Below are positions 20,301 through 27,827 of a stretch of DNA of 64,000 nt, in pieces; the first letter of the stretch is position 1, and every line of letters begins with the position of its first letter. A model generated the notes under the pieces. The model worked only from the letters and a program-made list of their open reading frames with translations. It made no database searches and had not been told where the DNA came from. The position numbers were made by a program, and so were the translations under genes. Source of the stretch: Pedobacter hiemivivus (GTDB lineage: Bacteria > Bacteroidota > Bacteroidia > Sphingobacteriales > Sphingobacteriaceae); NCBI RefSeq assembly GCF_004331685.1, contig NZ_SJSM01000002.1, positions 62,001 through 126,000 of the forward strand. The letters are read 5' to 3'.

Positions 20301-20481
20301 TGAAACTGTAAAGCCTGCTGAAGAGAAATCGGAAGAAGATATAAAAGTAAAAGAGGAGCCTGCGGCCAAGCCAGCAGAGGAACCTAAAAAGGAAGAAAAA
20401 CCTGTAAAGAAAATAGATTTCGAAATCACCAATCCTGAGGATATCAAGATTGATGATAAAGGTCAATTAGGCTTCTTTTAG
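17329..20481 (+). CDS. parC: DNA topoisomerase IV subunit A, with long acidic tail
   Basis: The 1050-residue DNA-cleaving subunit of topoisomerase IV. I take the ATG at 17329; a TTG directly before it would only add one residue. The winged-helix/tower core includes PHINDGLKPVQRRIM and KYHPHGD, and the catalytic Tyr122 in APRYIEAR. The C-terminal beta-pinwheel runs to about residue 830 and no GyrA box (QRRGGKG) is seen, which favours ParC. Residues about 832-1025 are a low-complexity tail dominated by Glu, Pro, Lys, Ala and Val. The protein ends in GQLGFF, preceded by an ordered-looking IDFEITNPEDIKIDD. The partner parE is at 4418-6319. Ordinary bacterial ParC is 740-900 residues, so the tail is unusual. 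Confidence 0.9.
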   Translation: MSEEIENNINEENKHTVIPINGLYENWFLDYASYVILDRAVPHINDGLKPVQRRIMHSLKEMDDGRFNKAANVIGNTMKYHPHGDASIGDAMVQIGQKDLLIDCQGNWGDPITGDNAAAPRYIEARLSKFANEVVFNGDTTIWQLSYDGRNNEPVTLPVKFPLLLAQGAEGIAVGLATKVMPHNFIELLDASIEALQGQRPNILPDFFTGGMADFSAYNEGMRGGRIRVRAKITEKDKKTLVITEIPYSTTTGSVIDSILSANDKGKIKIKKIEDNTAAHVEIVIQLAPGISPDVTIDALYAFTSCEVSISPNTCIIKDEKPQFLSVNDILTQNTMHTKALLKKELEIKLHELQEKIFFSSLLKIFIQEGMYKNAEYENSGNFDIVVEVLNSLFEPFKPDLYREIQPEDFKKLIDKPMSSITRFDVKKADDQMKALSDEIKVVKNHLRHLTEYAIAWFQKLKDKYSKGRERKTEIRLFDRVEASKVALANVKLYLNREDGFIGTGLRKDEFVADCSDIDEVIVFREDGKCIITKVADKTFVGKGILHAQVFKKGDERTVYNMIYKDGASGVSYIKRFAVVGVTRDKEYDLTKGSKGSKVLYFTANPNGEAEIITVQLKPHTKLKKLQFDLDFAEIAIKGRGSQGNIVSKYPVKKILLKSKGVSTLSGLKIWYDDLLRRLNVDGRGKYLGEFDGDDKILQVHKDGWYELSTFELSNHFDADLILIQKFDPEKPFAVVQYEGKAKNYFIKRFVFELIGVGKKQSLISEETGSKFLYLTSNSAAVLTVDVLKGKTQTPETLEIVLSEFIDVKGIKANGNRLTAHDVKNITISNHKEIELEEEVKAVAETAEDPMDESGVPVGDVVQDTNEEELVDPAMSKDADEEEVPLPEADEEVADEATEEEPTPVNEAPAPKPKKVFESKSAVKAPVETPGVPEADIEEPKQPIVEKEVIVEEEKAPAPEKPKKAWGSPVAKPAALTKSEEATKPEEVKETETVKPAEEKSEEDIKVKEEPAAKPAEEPKKEEKPVKKIDFEITNPEDIKIDDKGQLGFF

Positions 20482-20486
20482 ATAAA

Positions 20487-22814
20487 CTAGCGCTGCCTGG
20501 ATTGTTGCATAGGGTTTGATCCTGTAGATGATCCACGCGGCGCTTGTTGTTGTTTAAACAATTCAAAGCGCGAAGGCTGGCTTTTTCTTGGCCATGAGTT
20601 ATTTTGCTCATCGATATCCGCAGTTTCACGATAAGGATCAAGCTGTACCGATACTACTTCCTTATCTTTAGCAAAAACCTTAGTTACCTTATTTTCGTCT
20701 TTTCTCCAGATATACGCTGGGATACGGTCTACCTCTTTAGTGCCATCTTTAAAAGTCCATTCAATAATAATAGGCATCACCAATCCACCTTCATTAGAGA
20801 AGTCCAACTCATAAAAGTTCTTTTTGCTTTCATAGAGTTTTCGCTCATCGGCAGTTAGGCTACTCATGTAATTTTGAAACTCCTGATCAGCAGTTTTGCT
20901 GACTTCAAAACGGTTAAATTTGTTATAAAAATCTAGTAAGCTAGTATCTTGTTCTACTGCGAATTTAATGCCTTCTTTACGATTACGTTCCCTTCCAATA
21001 TTATATAGGTCCTTGTCATATGCTTTTTTGGCTTCGTTGTTTTCAAGCGTTTGGTTCTTGCTGTCTAAGCGGTAATAGCGAACGTCATTAAGAGAAATGT
21101 CTACCGGATCAGTCCCAAAGAACCAGCCTCTCCAGAACCAGTCAAGGTCAACTGCTGAGGCATCTTCTAAGGTTCTGAACAAATCAGCAGGAGTAGGGTG
21201 TTTAAAGGCCCAACGTTTTGCATATTCCTTAAAGGCATAATCAAAAAGCTCCCTGCCCATAACGGTTTCCCTTAAAATGTTTAAAGCCGTTGCTGGTTTA
21301 GCATAAGCATTTGGCCCAAAGTTAATGATGTTTTCAGAATTGGTCATGATGGGCTCCAGCTGATCCTTCGGCATCTTCATATAATCAACGATTTTATGTG
21401 CTGGGCCACGTTGTGAAGGGTAGTTATTATCCCAGGCCTGTTCAGCCATATATTGACAGAAAGTGTTCAATCCTTCATCCATCCAGGACCATTGACGCTC
21501 ATCTGAATTCACAATCATAGGGAAAAAGTTGTGTCCTACTTCATGGATGATTACACCAATCATGCCGTATTTAATCGCTTCGGTATAAGTGCCGTCCTTT
21601 TCTGCACGGCCGTAATTGAAGCATATCATTGGGTATTCCATTCCGTTGGCCGCCTCTACAGAAATAGCTACAGGGTAGGGGTAAGGAATGGTGTGTTTTG
21701 AATATTCTCTTAAGGTATGGTCAATTACTTTCGTAGAGTATTTGTTGTAAAGTGGATATGCTTCAGGTCCATAGTAAGACATTGACATGATTTTCTTTCC
21801 ATTGATATGTGTTGCCATGGCATCCCAAACTAATCTGCGGGATGATACCCAGGCAAAATCTCTTACATTCTCGGCAGTATAAGTCCATGTTTTTTTAGCA
21901 GATGATTTCTTGCCTATTGCCGATTTTACTTCAGCCAGGTTTACAATCTCTATTGGTGTCTTTGCAGTTTGTGCAGTATTCCATCTTTTTAAACTACCTG
22001 CATTTAATACTTGTGCATAATTCTGACACTCACCCGTGGCACCCACAACGTGATCTGCAGGAACTGTCATGTTTACTTTATAGTTGCCAAAGGCAAGGGC
22101 AAATTCGCCGCGGCCTTCAAATTGTTTGTTTTGCCATCCCTGGAAATCAGAATAAACAGCCATACGCGGAAACCATTGTGTAATGGTAAACAGGTAATTG
22201 TCGTCCTCGGCAAAATACTCATAACCACCTCTGCCACCATCAGACATTCGGTCAGCAATCTTATAATTCCAGGTTATTTTAAGTTTATATTTTTGTTTAG
22301 GTTGTAAAACAAAAGGAAGATCTATACGCATCATCGTATTATTGATGGTATAAGTTATAGCTGTTCCTTTCTCGTCGGTAACCTTTAATATGTTTACGCC
22401 AAGATCGTTCGGCGGATTGATGATGTCAGACAATCTTTTGTAGCCCACCTGCTCTGCCATTCTGCTACCCTCAGTGAGTTTATTGTCGCTGGTTGATTTA
22501 TGTTGGTTTTCATCTAGTTGCACCCATAAATAACTTAAAGGGTCGGGAGAGTTATTGTAATAGGTAATCGTCTCAGCACCATTTAATCGAAGATTTTTCT
22601 CATCAAGCTCTGCATTGATTTCATAGTCTGCACGTTGTTGCCAGTATGCCGGGCCTGGTGCTCCAGATGCAGAACGGTATAGGTTTGGATCAGAAATAAT
22701 GGTGCCCAATTGTTCAAACTTGCTTCCATGATTGGAACCTGGGTTATTTATATACTGACTGAAAGCATTTGTACTGAATATAAGCGCAACAAAAAACAAG
22801 AAGTTCTTATTCAT
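20487..22814 (-). CDS. Secreted M1-family zinc metallopeptidase
   Basis: A 775-residue exported peptidase. It starts with a signal peptide (about residues 1-19, ending AFSQ). The M1 gluzincin motif HEVGH is at 424-428 with the third zinc ligand Glu447 exactly 18 residues after it (in MDEGLNTF). NGMEYPM stands where classical M1 enzymes have GAMEN, so exopeptidase specificity may differ. A beta-sandwich N-domain precedes the catalytic domain. The C-terminal ~40 residues are Gln/Ser/Arg-rich. It is convergent to parC (5-bp gap) and lies downstream of the HupE-like gene on the same strand (21-bp gap), so they are probably co-transcribed. Confidence 0.92.
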   Translation of the reverse strand: MNKNFLFFVALIFSTNAFSQYINNPGSNHGSKFEQLGTIISDPNLYRSASGAPGPAYWQQRADYEINAELDEKNLRLNGAETITYYNNSPDPLSYLWVQLDENQHKSTSDNKLTEGSRMAEQVGYKRLSDIINPPNDLGVNILKVTDEKGTAITYTINNTMMRIDLPFVLQPKQKYKLKITWNYKIADRMSDGGRGGYEYFAEDDNYLFTITQWFPRMAVYSDFQGWQNKQFEGRGEFALAFGNYKVNMTVPADHVVGATGECQNYAQVLNAGSLKRWNTAQTAKTPIEIVNLAEVKSAIGKKSSAKKTWTYTAENVRDFAWVSSRRLVWDAMATHINGKKIMSMSYYGPEAYPLYNKYSTKVIDHTLREYSKHTIPYPYPVAISVEAANGMEYPMICFNYGRAEKDGTYTEAIKYGMIGVIIHEVGHNFFPMIVNSDERQWSWMDEGLNTFCQYMAEQAWDNNYPSQRGPAHKIVDYMKMPKDQLEPIMTNSENIINFGPNAYAKPATALNILRETVMGRELFDYAFKEYAKRWAFKHPTPADLFRTLEDASAVDLDWFWRGWFFGTDPVDISLNDVRYYRLDSKNQTLENNEAKKAYDKDLYNIGRERNRKEGIKFAVEQDTSLLDFYNKFNRFEVSKTADQEFQNYMSSLTADERKLYESKKNFYELDFSNEGGLVMPIIIEWTFKDGTKEVDRIPAYIWRKDENKVTKVFAKDKEVVSVQLDPYRETADIDEQNNSWPRKSQPSRFELFKQQQAPRGSSTGSNPMQQSRQR

Positions 22815-22835
22815 GGGGAGTTTGGTCTTGGGTTT

Positions 22836-23423
22836 TTACGGAAGTAATGCTGGAAGCCTTTCTGCCGCCATTACAAACGATATTCCAAATATAGCCGATG
22901 AAACAAAGAAATTATAATCCCATCGCTTTATTTTTACAATCCAGATCAGGATAAATGATAATATTAAAACTCCAGCAACGATGATCAGCTGACCAAATTC
23001 TAATCCGACATTAAAGGCAAACAATTCGGCTGTTACACTGCTGCTTTTGCCCAATAAGCTTCTTAGGTAATTTGAAAAGCCTAATCCATGAATCAAGCCA
23101 AAAAACAACGCTATTGTGTATTTAAAGCGCTGGCCTTTGGGCTTTTGACGTTTACTCAAAATGTTTGATATCGCTGTGACCAGGATGGTAACAGGAATAA
23201 GGAATTCGATTAAAGGTGTATTTACACTAATCACTTTAAATATACTTAAAGCTAGTGTGAGACTATGACCTAACGTAAATGCAGTAACAAGGATTAATAC
23301 TTTTTTCCAATCGGTGAATGTATAAGCCCCACAGAGTGCGATTACAAATAAAATGTGATCATATCCCTGCCAGTCTAAAATATGTTGCCAGCCTAATTGA
23401 AAGTAAAGGGAGAAGTCCTGCAT
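22836..23423 (-). CDS. HupE/UreJ-like membrane protein
   Basis: A 195-residue protein with about six transmembrane helices. The opening GWQHILDWQGYDHILFVIALCG and the later HSLTLALS and FFGLIHGLGFSNYL are the His-containing motifs of the HupE/UreJ_2 family, first linked to nickel uptake in hydrogenase and urease clusters. No such enzyme is nearby; in Bacteroidetes this gene usually sits beside an M1 peptidase and DUF6702 gene, as here. Metal transport is therefore only a possibility. Confidence 0.85.
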   Translation of the reverse strand: MQDFSLYFQLGWQHILDWQGYDHILFVIALCGAYTFTDWKKVLILVTAFTLGHSLTLALSIFKVISVNTPLIEFLIPVTILVTAISNILSKRQKPKGQRFKYTIALFFGLIHGLGFSNYLRSLLGKSSSVTAELFAFNVGLEFGQLIIVAGVLILSFILIWIVKIKRWDYNFFVSSAIFGISFVMAAERLPALLP

Positions 23424-23489
23424 CGAATAAAATCGTAAATTAGCTAATTAATTATAGCAATATCCTTATTTAGATTAAGAAAAACAACT

Positions 23490-23966
23490 ATGTGGCAATT
23501 GTTACTGCTTTTTTGGTTAAATGTATTCCACCCATTTTATGTTAGTGTAACTGAAATCGTGTACAATAAAAATTCTGGAACCGTACAAGTGAGTGTGAGA
23601 ATTTTCTTTGATGATTTTGAAAAAGCATTAGAAAAAAGAAGTAAAACTCAATTGAATATTTTAAAGCCGACGGATAGAAAACAGGTTAATGCTATGATTG
23701 CGGCTTATATAAAAGATCATTTAAAAATTAATGCTAATGATAAAAGTCTGGATTTAAAATTCCAGGGTTACGAAATAGAGGAGGATGCTGCCTGGTGTTA
23801 TTTCGAAACGTCACAAGTTGGAAGCATAAAGCAACTTCACATTAAAAATGACATTCTATTTGAGCAGCACAGCTCACAAAGTAATATGATTCATGTAGTC
23901 GTAGATGGAAAGCGAAAAAGTACCAAATTAGATAATCCAAAAAGCGAAGCTGATTTTACCTATTGA
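23490..23966 (+). CDS. DUF6702 family protein
   Basis: A 158-residue protein with a short hydrophobic N-terminus (MWQLLLLFWLNVFHPFYVS), likely a signal peptide or anchor, followed by a beta-rich domain (VTEIVYNKNSGTVQVSVRIF; YEIEEDAAWCYFE). I recall this as the uncharacterised DUF6702 family, which is found next to HupE-like and M1 peptidase genes. It is divergent from the HupE gene, with a 66-bp spacer. No catalytic motif seen. Function unknown. Confidence 0.72.
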   Translation: MWQLLLLFWLNVFHPFYVSVTEIVYNKNSGTVQVSVRIFFDDFEKALEKRSKTQLNILKPTDRKQVNAMIAAYIKDHLKINANDKSLDLKFQGYEIEEDAAWCYFETSQVGSIKQLHIKNDILFEQHSSQSNMIHVVVDGKRKSTKLDNPKSEADFTY

Positions 23967-24031
23967 TTTTCTTATAATAGTATAGAAATGCCATTTTTAA
24001 AACATAGCGGGAATAATTAAGCGTTAATTAC

Positions 24032-24113
24032 TGGAGCCTTGCCGGGGTGTTGGTTAGGCTATGGCCCCAGCAAGGCCCGGCAACACCCCAGTAATGCCCC
24101 AGCAAGGCCCCGG
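24032..24113. repeat. GC-rich imperfect repeat island
   Basis: In an otherwise AT-rich spacer, about 80 bp are strongly GC-rich. Two near-identical direct copies, ATGGCCCCAGCAAGGCCCGG (24061-24080) and ATGCCCCAGCAAGGCCCCGG (24094-24113), are joined by CAACACCCC (24081-24089), which pairs with GGGGTGTTG at 24044-24052. It could fold into a hairpin and looks like a REP/MITE-type intergenic repeat, but I cannot show other copies. Confidence 0.6.
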
Positions 24114-24123
24114 AAATTATAGG

Positions 24124-24169
24124 CTACAAAAAAGCGGCTTCCTAGTTAAGGAAAGCCGCTTTTTTGTAG
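24124..24169. terminator. Strong bidirectional terminator
   Basis: Bases 24124-24142 pair with 24150-24169 over 19 bp with one bulged A; the stem has a GC core (AGCGGCTT/AAGCCGCT) with an A-run on one side and T-run on the other. It separates the convergent DUF6702 gene and lipoprotein gene. Confidence 0.92.
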
Positions 24170-24183
24170 CTGATTTTTTGCAA

Positions 24184-25242
24184 TTATTGGTACTGAATAT
24201 AAATCGGTACTGGTTTTAATTTCATTAAATCCTCAGGTGTCATTAACCTGTTTGGGGCCTTTTTCAAATCATTTTTATAGAACAGTTTAAACCCTGTAAA
24301 CTGAACGGGTTCAGAATAGATAAAGTGGCGATAAGTACCTTTTTTAAGTTCAGGTTCACCCCAACCATCCATATGCATTACAATTTGAACTTCTGGACGA
24401 AGTTTAATGCTCTGGTAATTGGTAACCATTTTTTTGGTGAAACGGTGGATTACAAATACTTTAGGAGGCAGATTGTATTTTTTTACGATATCAGCCAAAT
24501 GCTGGGAAACAAAGTTGATGTCTGCAGCGTCATAGGTACCGATTTTCTTGCCTGGTAAAGTGCCATCTTTCATAGAGAATTCCGGATCAATGCCTAAATG
24601 TACATAAGGCAATTGTAAGTATTTTTCTATGTGCGGAAGTTCTGCTTTAATGTTACTAAGTGCGACTTGTAGATCCAAGAATACAATCGTGTTAGGACGC
24701 ATTTTAGCAATGGCTAGTACAGAATCAATCTGGCTATTGGCCATCCTGTTGATGTATTTGCCATCTCTGCCTGGGGTGCCACTTGCTACAGCAGCAATAT
24801 AATGGAGACCTGCTTGTACTGGGGTAGATGGATCTACCTTCTCCCAATGTTTAATTTCAGTATTTAGCCTTTTCCACATTTCTTTAGGAGCATATTCGCC
24901 CAGTGCACCCATTTTTTTTGAATGTAAATTTCCGTAATAAACAACAATACGTTTAAATGGTAGAATTGCACCTGCTAATGGATAAGGCTGATTTTTTACC
25001 GGCCATTTTCCAGTTGTGTCGCCATTAGCTAGTTTCGTTAATAGGGCGTTATACTTCGCCGTGTCAACCGGTTTACGGGTATCCACTTCTTCGGTTTCCA
25101 CAGAGTCGGTCGTTACAGTATCGCCGGTAGCGGTTATTTTGATTTGTCCTTTTGCTTTTTTTGCATCAGAAGCGCAGCTGGTTAATAAAGCCATTGTTGC
25201 TGTGCTGATTAAAAGAATTGCCGCCAGATGAGGTATTTTCAT
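24184..25242 (-). CDS. Uncharacterised secreted lipoprotein, TIM-barrel-like
   Basis: A 352-residue lipoprotein with lipobox LLTSC (Cys about 23), then a Thr/Asp/Val-rich linker to about residue 75, and a roughly 270-residue domain. I do not assign a known domain. The alternation of short hydrophobic strands ending in acidic or polar residues (IVFLDLQ, VHLGIDPEF, VFVIHRF, VQIVMHMDGWG, GFKLFYKND) looks like a TIM barrel, and the conserved-looking YYGN, LGEY and GRDGKY motifs remind me of uncharacterised actinobacterial lipoproteins. It ends at the terminator 24124-24169. Downstream of nothing; the next gene upstream on the strand is a methyltransferase 25 bp away, so they may be co-transcribed. 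Hydrolase activity is a guess. Confidence 0.6.
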   Translation of the reverse strand: MKIPHLAAILLISTATMALLTSCASDAKKAKGQIKITATGDTVTTDSVETEEVDTRKPVDTAKYNALLTKLANGDTTGKWPVKNQPYPLAGAILPFKRIVVYYGNLHSKKMGALGEYAPKEMWKRLNTEIKHWEKVDPSTPVQAGLHYIAAVASGTPGRDGKYINRMANSQIDSVLAIAKMRPNTIVFLDLQVALSNIKAELPHIEKYLQLPYVHLGIDPEFSMKDGTLPGKKIGTYDAADINFVSQHLADIVKKYNLPPKVFVIHRFTKKMVTNYQSIKLRPEVQIVMHMDGWGEPELKKGTYRHFIYSEPVQFTGFKLFYKNDLKKAPNRLMTPEDLMKLKPVPIYIQYQ

Positions 25243-25267
25243 AGATATAATGTTTTAGCTATTAATT

Positions 25268-26152
25268 TTATTTAAACGAGTTGAATTTACCGAAAACACC
25301 TAATGGTAATTTAATACCAGAACTGGCTTGAAGGTAAAGCTCTCCAGTTTCCAGGTTTTTGACTTGCGGAAATGAAGTTTTAATTAAATTCTCTACAATT
25401 ACTGATGAAAATCCTAATGAGTAAGTGTTTAGGATTAAAAAATGTTCCTGCTCATCTAACAGTTGTACCACTTCCATCATCATTTCTTGAATATGATCTT
25501 CTAGTTTCCATTTTTCGCCATTAGGACCATGTCCAAATGCCGGTGGGTCTAAGATGATTCCGTTGTATTTTTTGCCGCGTTTCAATTCTCTTTTTACAAA
25601 CTTTAAGGCATCTTCAACTACCCATCGTACATCTTTCAACTTTGAAAGTTCTTGATTTTCATTGGCCCAGTTTACAACTTGCTTTATTGAATCTACGTGA
25701 GTTGTATCTGCTCCGGCAGCTTTAGCGATTAAAGACGCAGCACCGGTATAGGCAAATAAATTTAATACTTTCGGAACGGGAGTTTTGAACTTTTTGATGG
25801 AAGAAGAAATGTAATCCCAGTTTACCGCTTGCTCGGGAAATACCCCAACATGCTTAAAAGAGGTTAATCCAAGACGCAGATTGATGGTTACATCATTGTT
25901 GGTATATTCAACATTCCATCTGTCCGGCAGCTGTACAGAGCTTTTTACCCATTCGCCAGAAGTAGCCGAACGGCCTTTAAATCTGATGTGGGTAAGCTTT
26001 TTCCATTCCTGATCTGATATTGTTTTTTTCCATACAGCCTGAGGCTCTGGTCTGGACAATATCAAATTGCCAAAACGTTCTAATTTTTCAAAATCACCAC
26101 AATCAATTAACTCATAATCTTTCCAGTGAGTGGGGGTTAACAGGCTTATCAT
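25268..26152 (-). CDS. Class I SAM-dependent (rRNA-type) methyltransferase
   Basis: A 294-residue methyltransferase. The SAM-binding motif NLFAYTGAASLIAKAAGA (about 150-167) and the catalytic ILDPPAFGHG motif are typical of the RlmI/RlmK-like class I rRNA methyltransferases, while the N-terminal part is shorter than in RlmI and lacks a visible PUA domain. It is in the same orientation as the mlaEF pair upstream (12-bp gap) and the lipoprotein downstream. Substrate (probably 23S rRNA) is inferred from family. Confidence 0.85.
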   Translation of the reverse strand: MISLLTPTHWKDYELIDCGDFEKLERFGNLILSRPEPQAVWKKTISDQEWKKLTHIRFKGRSATSGEWVKSSVQLPDRWNVEYTNNDVTINLRLGLTSFKHVGVFPEQAVNWDYISSSIKKFKTPVPKVLNLFAYTGAASLIAKAAGADTTHVDSIKQVVNWANENQELSKLKDVRWVVEDALKFVKRELKRGKKYNGIILDPPAFGHGPNGEKWKLEDHIQEMMMEVVQLLDEQEHFLILNTYSLGFSSVIVENLIKTSFPQVKNLETGELYLQASSGIKLPLGVFGKFNSFK

Positions 26153-26164
26153 AAAATGGATATA

Positions 26165-26917
26165 TTAAAATTTTCCTTTTGCTGCCTTCATAAAGCGGCT
26201 GGCAAAAACAAAGTCATTTAGTTCTTGAACATCTGTGTGGGCAATTTCTTTATTAGAACCTTCCCAGAATTTTTTTCCTTCATGAAGGAAAATTATATAG
26301 TCGCCAATACCCATTACTGAGTTCATATCGTGGGTAACTACAATGGTTGTTGTATTATATTCTTCAGTTAGTTCCTTGATCAACTCATCAATTACAATTG
26401 ATGTTTTAGGATCAAGTCCCGAATTGGGCTCATCAACGAATAAATATTTCGGGTTCATGGCAATGGCCCTGGCAATACCTACGCGTTTTTTCATCCCTCC
26501 AGAAAGTTCGGCAGGGAAAAGCTTGTTCTTGCCTTCCAGGTTTACGCGTTCCAGACAAAAGTTAACTCTTTCGAGTTTTTCTTTGCGACTCTGCTCAGTA
26601 AACATATTTAAAGGAAACATGATGTTCTCCTCAACCGTCATGGAATCAAACAAGGCAGATCCTTGAAACAGCATTCCGATCTCTTTTCTGATCTGTATCC
26701 TTTCTTCAAAGTTCATGGTTGTGAACTCCCTGTCGTCGTATTCTACAGTACCTTTTTCAGGCTGGTGTAAGCCAATCATACATTTTAACAGGGTTGTTTT
26801 TCCCGAACCGGAACCACCAATGATTAAGTTGGTTACCCCTGGTTTAAATTTACCAGATATGCCTTTTAGGACTTCATTATCGCCAAATGATTTATAGATG
26901 TCTTTGATTTCGATCAT
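26165..26917 (-). CDS. MlaF-type ABC transporter ATP-binding protein
   Basis: A 250-residue ABC ATPase with Walker A GGSGSGKTT (about 33-41), signature LSGGMKKR and Walker B LFVDEPNSGLD, then the H-loop VVTHD. The MKKR form of the signature and pairing with an MlaE permease place it in the Mla/Mce family that moves phospholipids between the membranes to maintain outer-membrane asymmetry. It overlaps mlaE by 4 bp (ATGA type), so they are translationally coupled. Confidence 0.9.
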   Translation of the reverse strand: MIEIKDIYKSFGDNEVLKGISGKFKPGVTNLIIGGSGSGKTTLLKCMIGLHQPEKGTVEYDDREFTTMNFEERIQIRKEIGMLFQGSALFDSMTVEENIMFPLNMFTEQSRKEKLERVNFCLERVNLEGKNKLFPAELSGGMKKRVGIARAIAMNPKYLFVDEPNSGLDPKTSIVIDELIKELTEEYNTTTIVVTHDMNSVMGIGDYIIFLHEGKKFWEGSNKEIAHTDVQELNDFVFASRFMKAAKGKF

Positions 26918-27648
26918 AGCAATAACTGGGTTACAATGTAATCACATGCCAAAATAGATATACAGCTTACTACAACTGCTCTTGTACTGGCTTGCGCAAC
27001 TTCTAAGGCACCGCCCTTTACATAAAAGCCTTCATAAGCAGGTACAGAGGTAATGATAAAGCCAAATACAAATGCTTTAACCAAAGATACAGTAATGGTA
27101 TAAGGGTTAAAATCTGTTGTAATCCCTTGCATATAGTCTGCGGGAGTAATGGCACCAGATAAAGTACCACCTAGATAACCACCGGTAATGCTTAAAAACA
27201 TAGATACGATCACGAGTAGAGGAACCATAGTAATGCCGGCAATAATTTTAGGAAGAATCAGATACCCGGGGGAGTTGATGCCCATAATTTCTAAAGCATC
27301 AATTTGCTCACTTACGCGCATGGTACCAATTTCTGATGATATAGCAGAACCAATTTTACCGGCTAATACAATGGCACTGATGGTTGGACTTAGCTCTAAT
27401 ATAGTAGAATCTCGGTTTACTGAACCTATAATCGTTTTCGGAATAAAGTCGCTAACCAATTGGAAAGCGATCTGCAAAGTCATTACTGCACCAATAAACG
27501 TAGATATGATAGCGATTAGCCCTAATGAGCCAACGCCGATGAAATCCATTTGTTTAAAGATGGCTTGCAGGTATATTTTAAATTTTTCAGGTCTTCTAAA
27601 TACTGCCTTTAACAAAAGGAGATATCTGCCAAAATTGGTGAAATTCAT
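26914..27648 (-). CDS. MlaE-type ABC transporter permease
   Basis: A 244-residue permease with about five to six membrane helices. GSLGLIAIISTFIGAVMTLQIA, GTMRVSEQIDALEIMGI and the FGFIITSVPAYEG loop are MlaE hallmarks. It forms the membrane channel for the ATPase that follows. No MlaD (MCE) gene is adjacent, though MlaD or an MCE partner is needed for the known complex and would have to be elsewhere. Confidence 0.92.
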   Translation of the reverse strand: MNFTNFGRYLLLLKAVFRRPEKFKIYLQAIFKQMDFIGVGSLGLIAIISTFIGAVMTLQIAFQLVSDFIPKTIIGSVNRDSTILELSPTISAIVLAGKIGSAISSEIGTMRVSEQIDALEIMGINSPGYLILPKIIAGITMVPLLVIVSMFLSITGGYLGGTLSGAITPADYMQGITTDFNPYTITVSLVKAFVFGFIITSVPAYEGFYVKGGALEVAQASTRAVVVSCISILACDYIVTQLLL

Positions 27649-27827
27649 GCAATGAAAAATTAGCTATAGTATTTACGCAATATTAGTACAAAGAAACAAT
27701 AAAAAGTTGAAACCCCATGAGATTGCTTTTACAAACCGGCTTAAACGGCTTTTTGACAAATCTTTTGCCCAAAGTTTTGCTGGACAGCCCTTTTTTATAA
27801 TATTGCGGCTTATTAATAGGTAAAACA

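Noticed and set aside
19914..20447. A 177-residue Ser/Ala-rich open frame on the minus strand within the parC tail
   Set aside because: It mirrors the repetitive Glu/Lys/Pro codons of the parC tail; composition is artefactual, with no ribosome site or family match.
27188..27655. A 155-residue plus-strand open frame opposite mlaE
   Set aside because: Opposite a well-supported permease gene; hydrophobic codon mirroring explains it.
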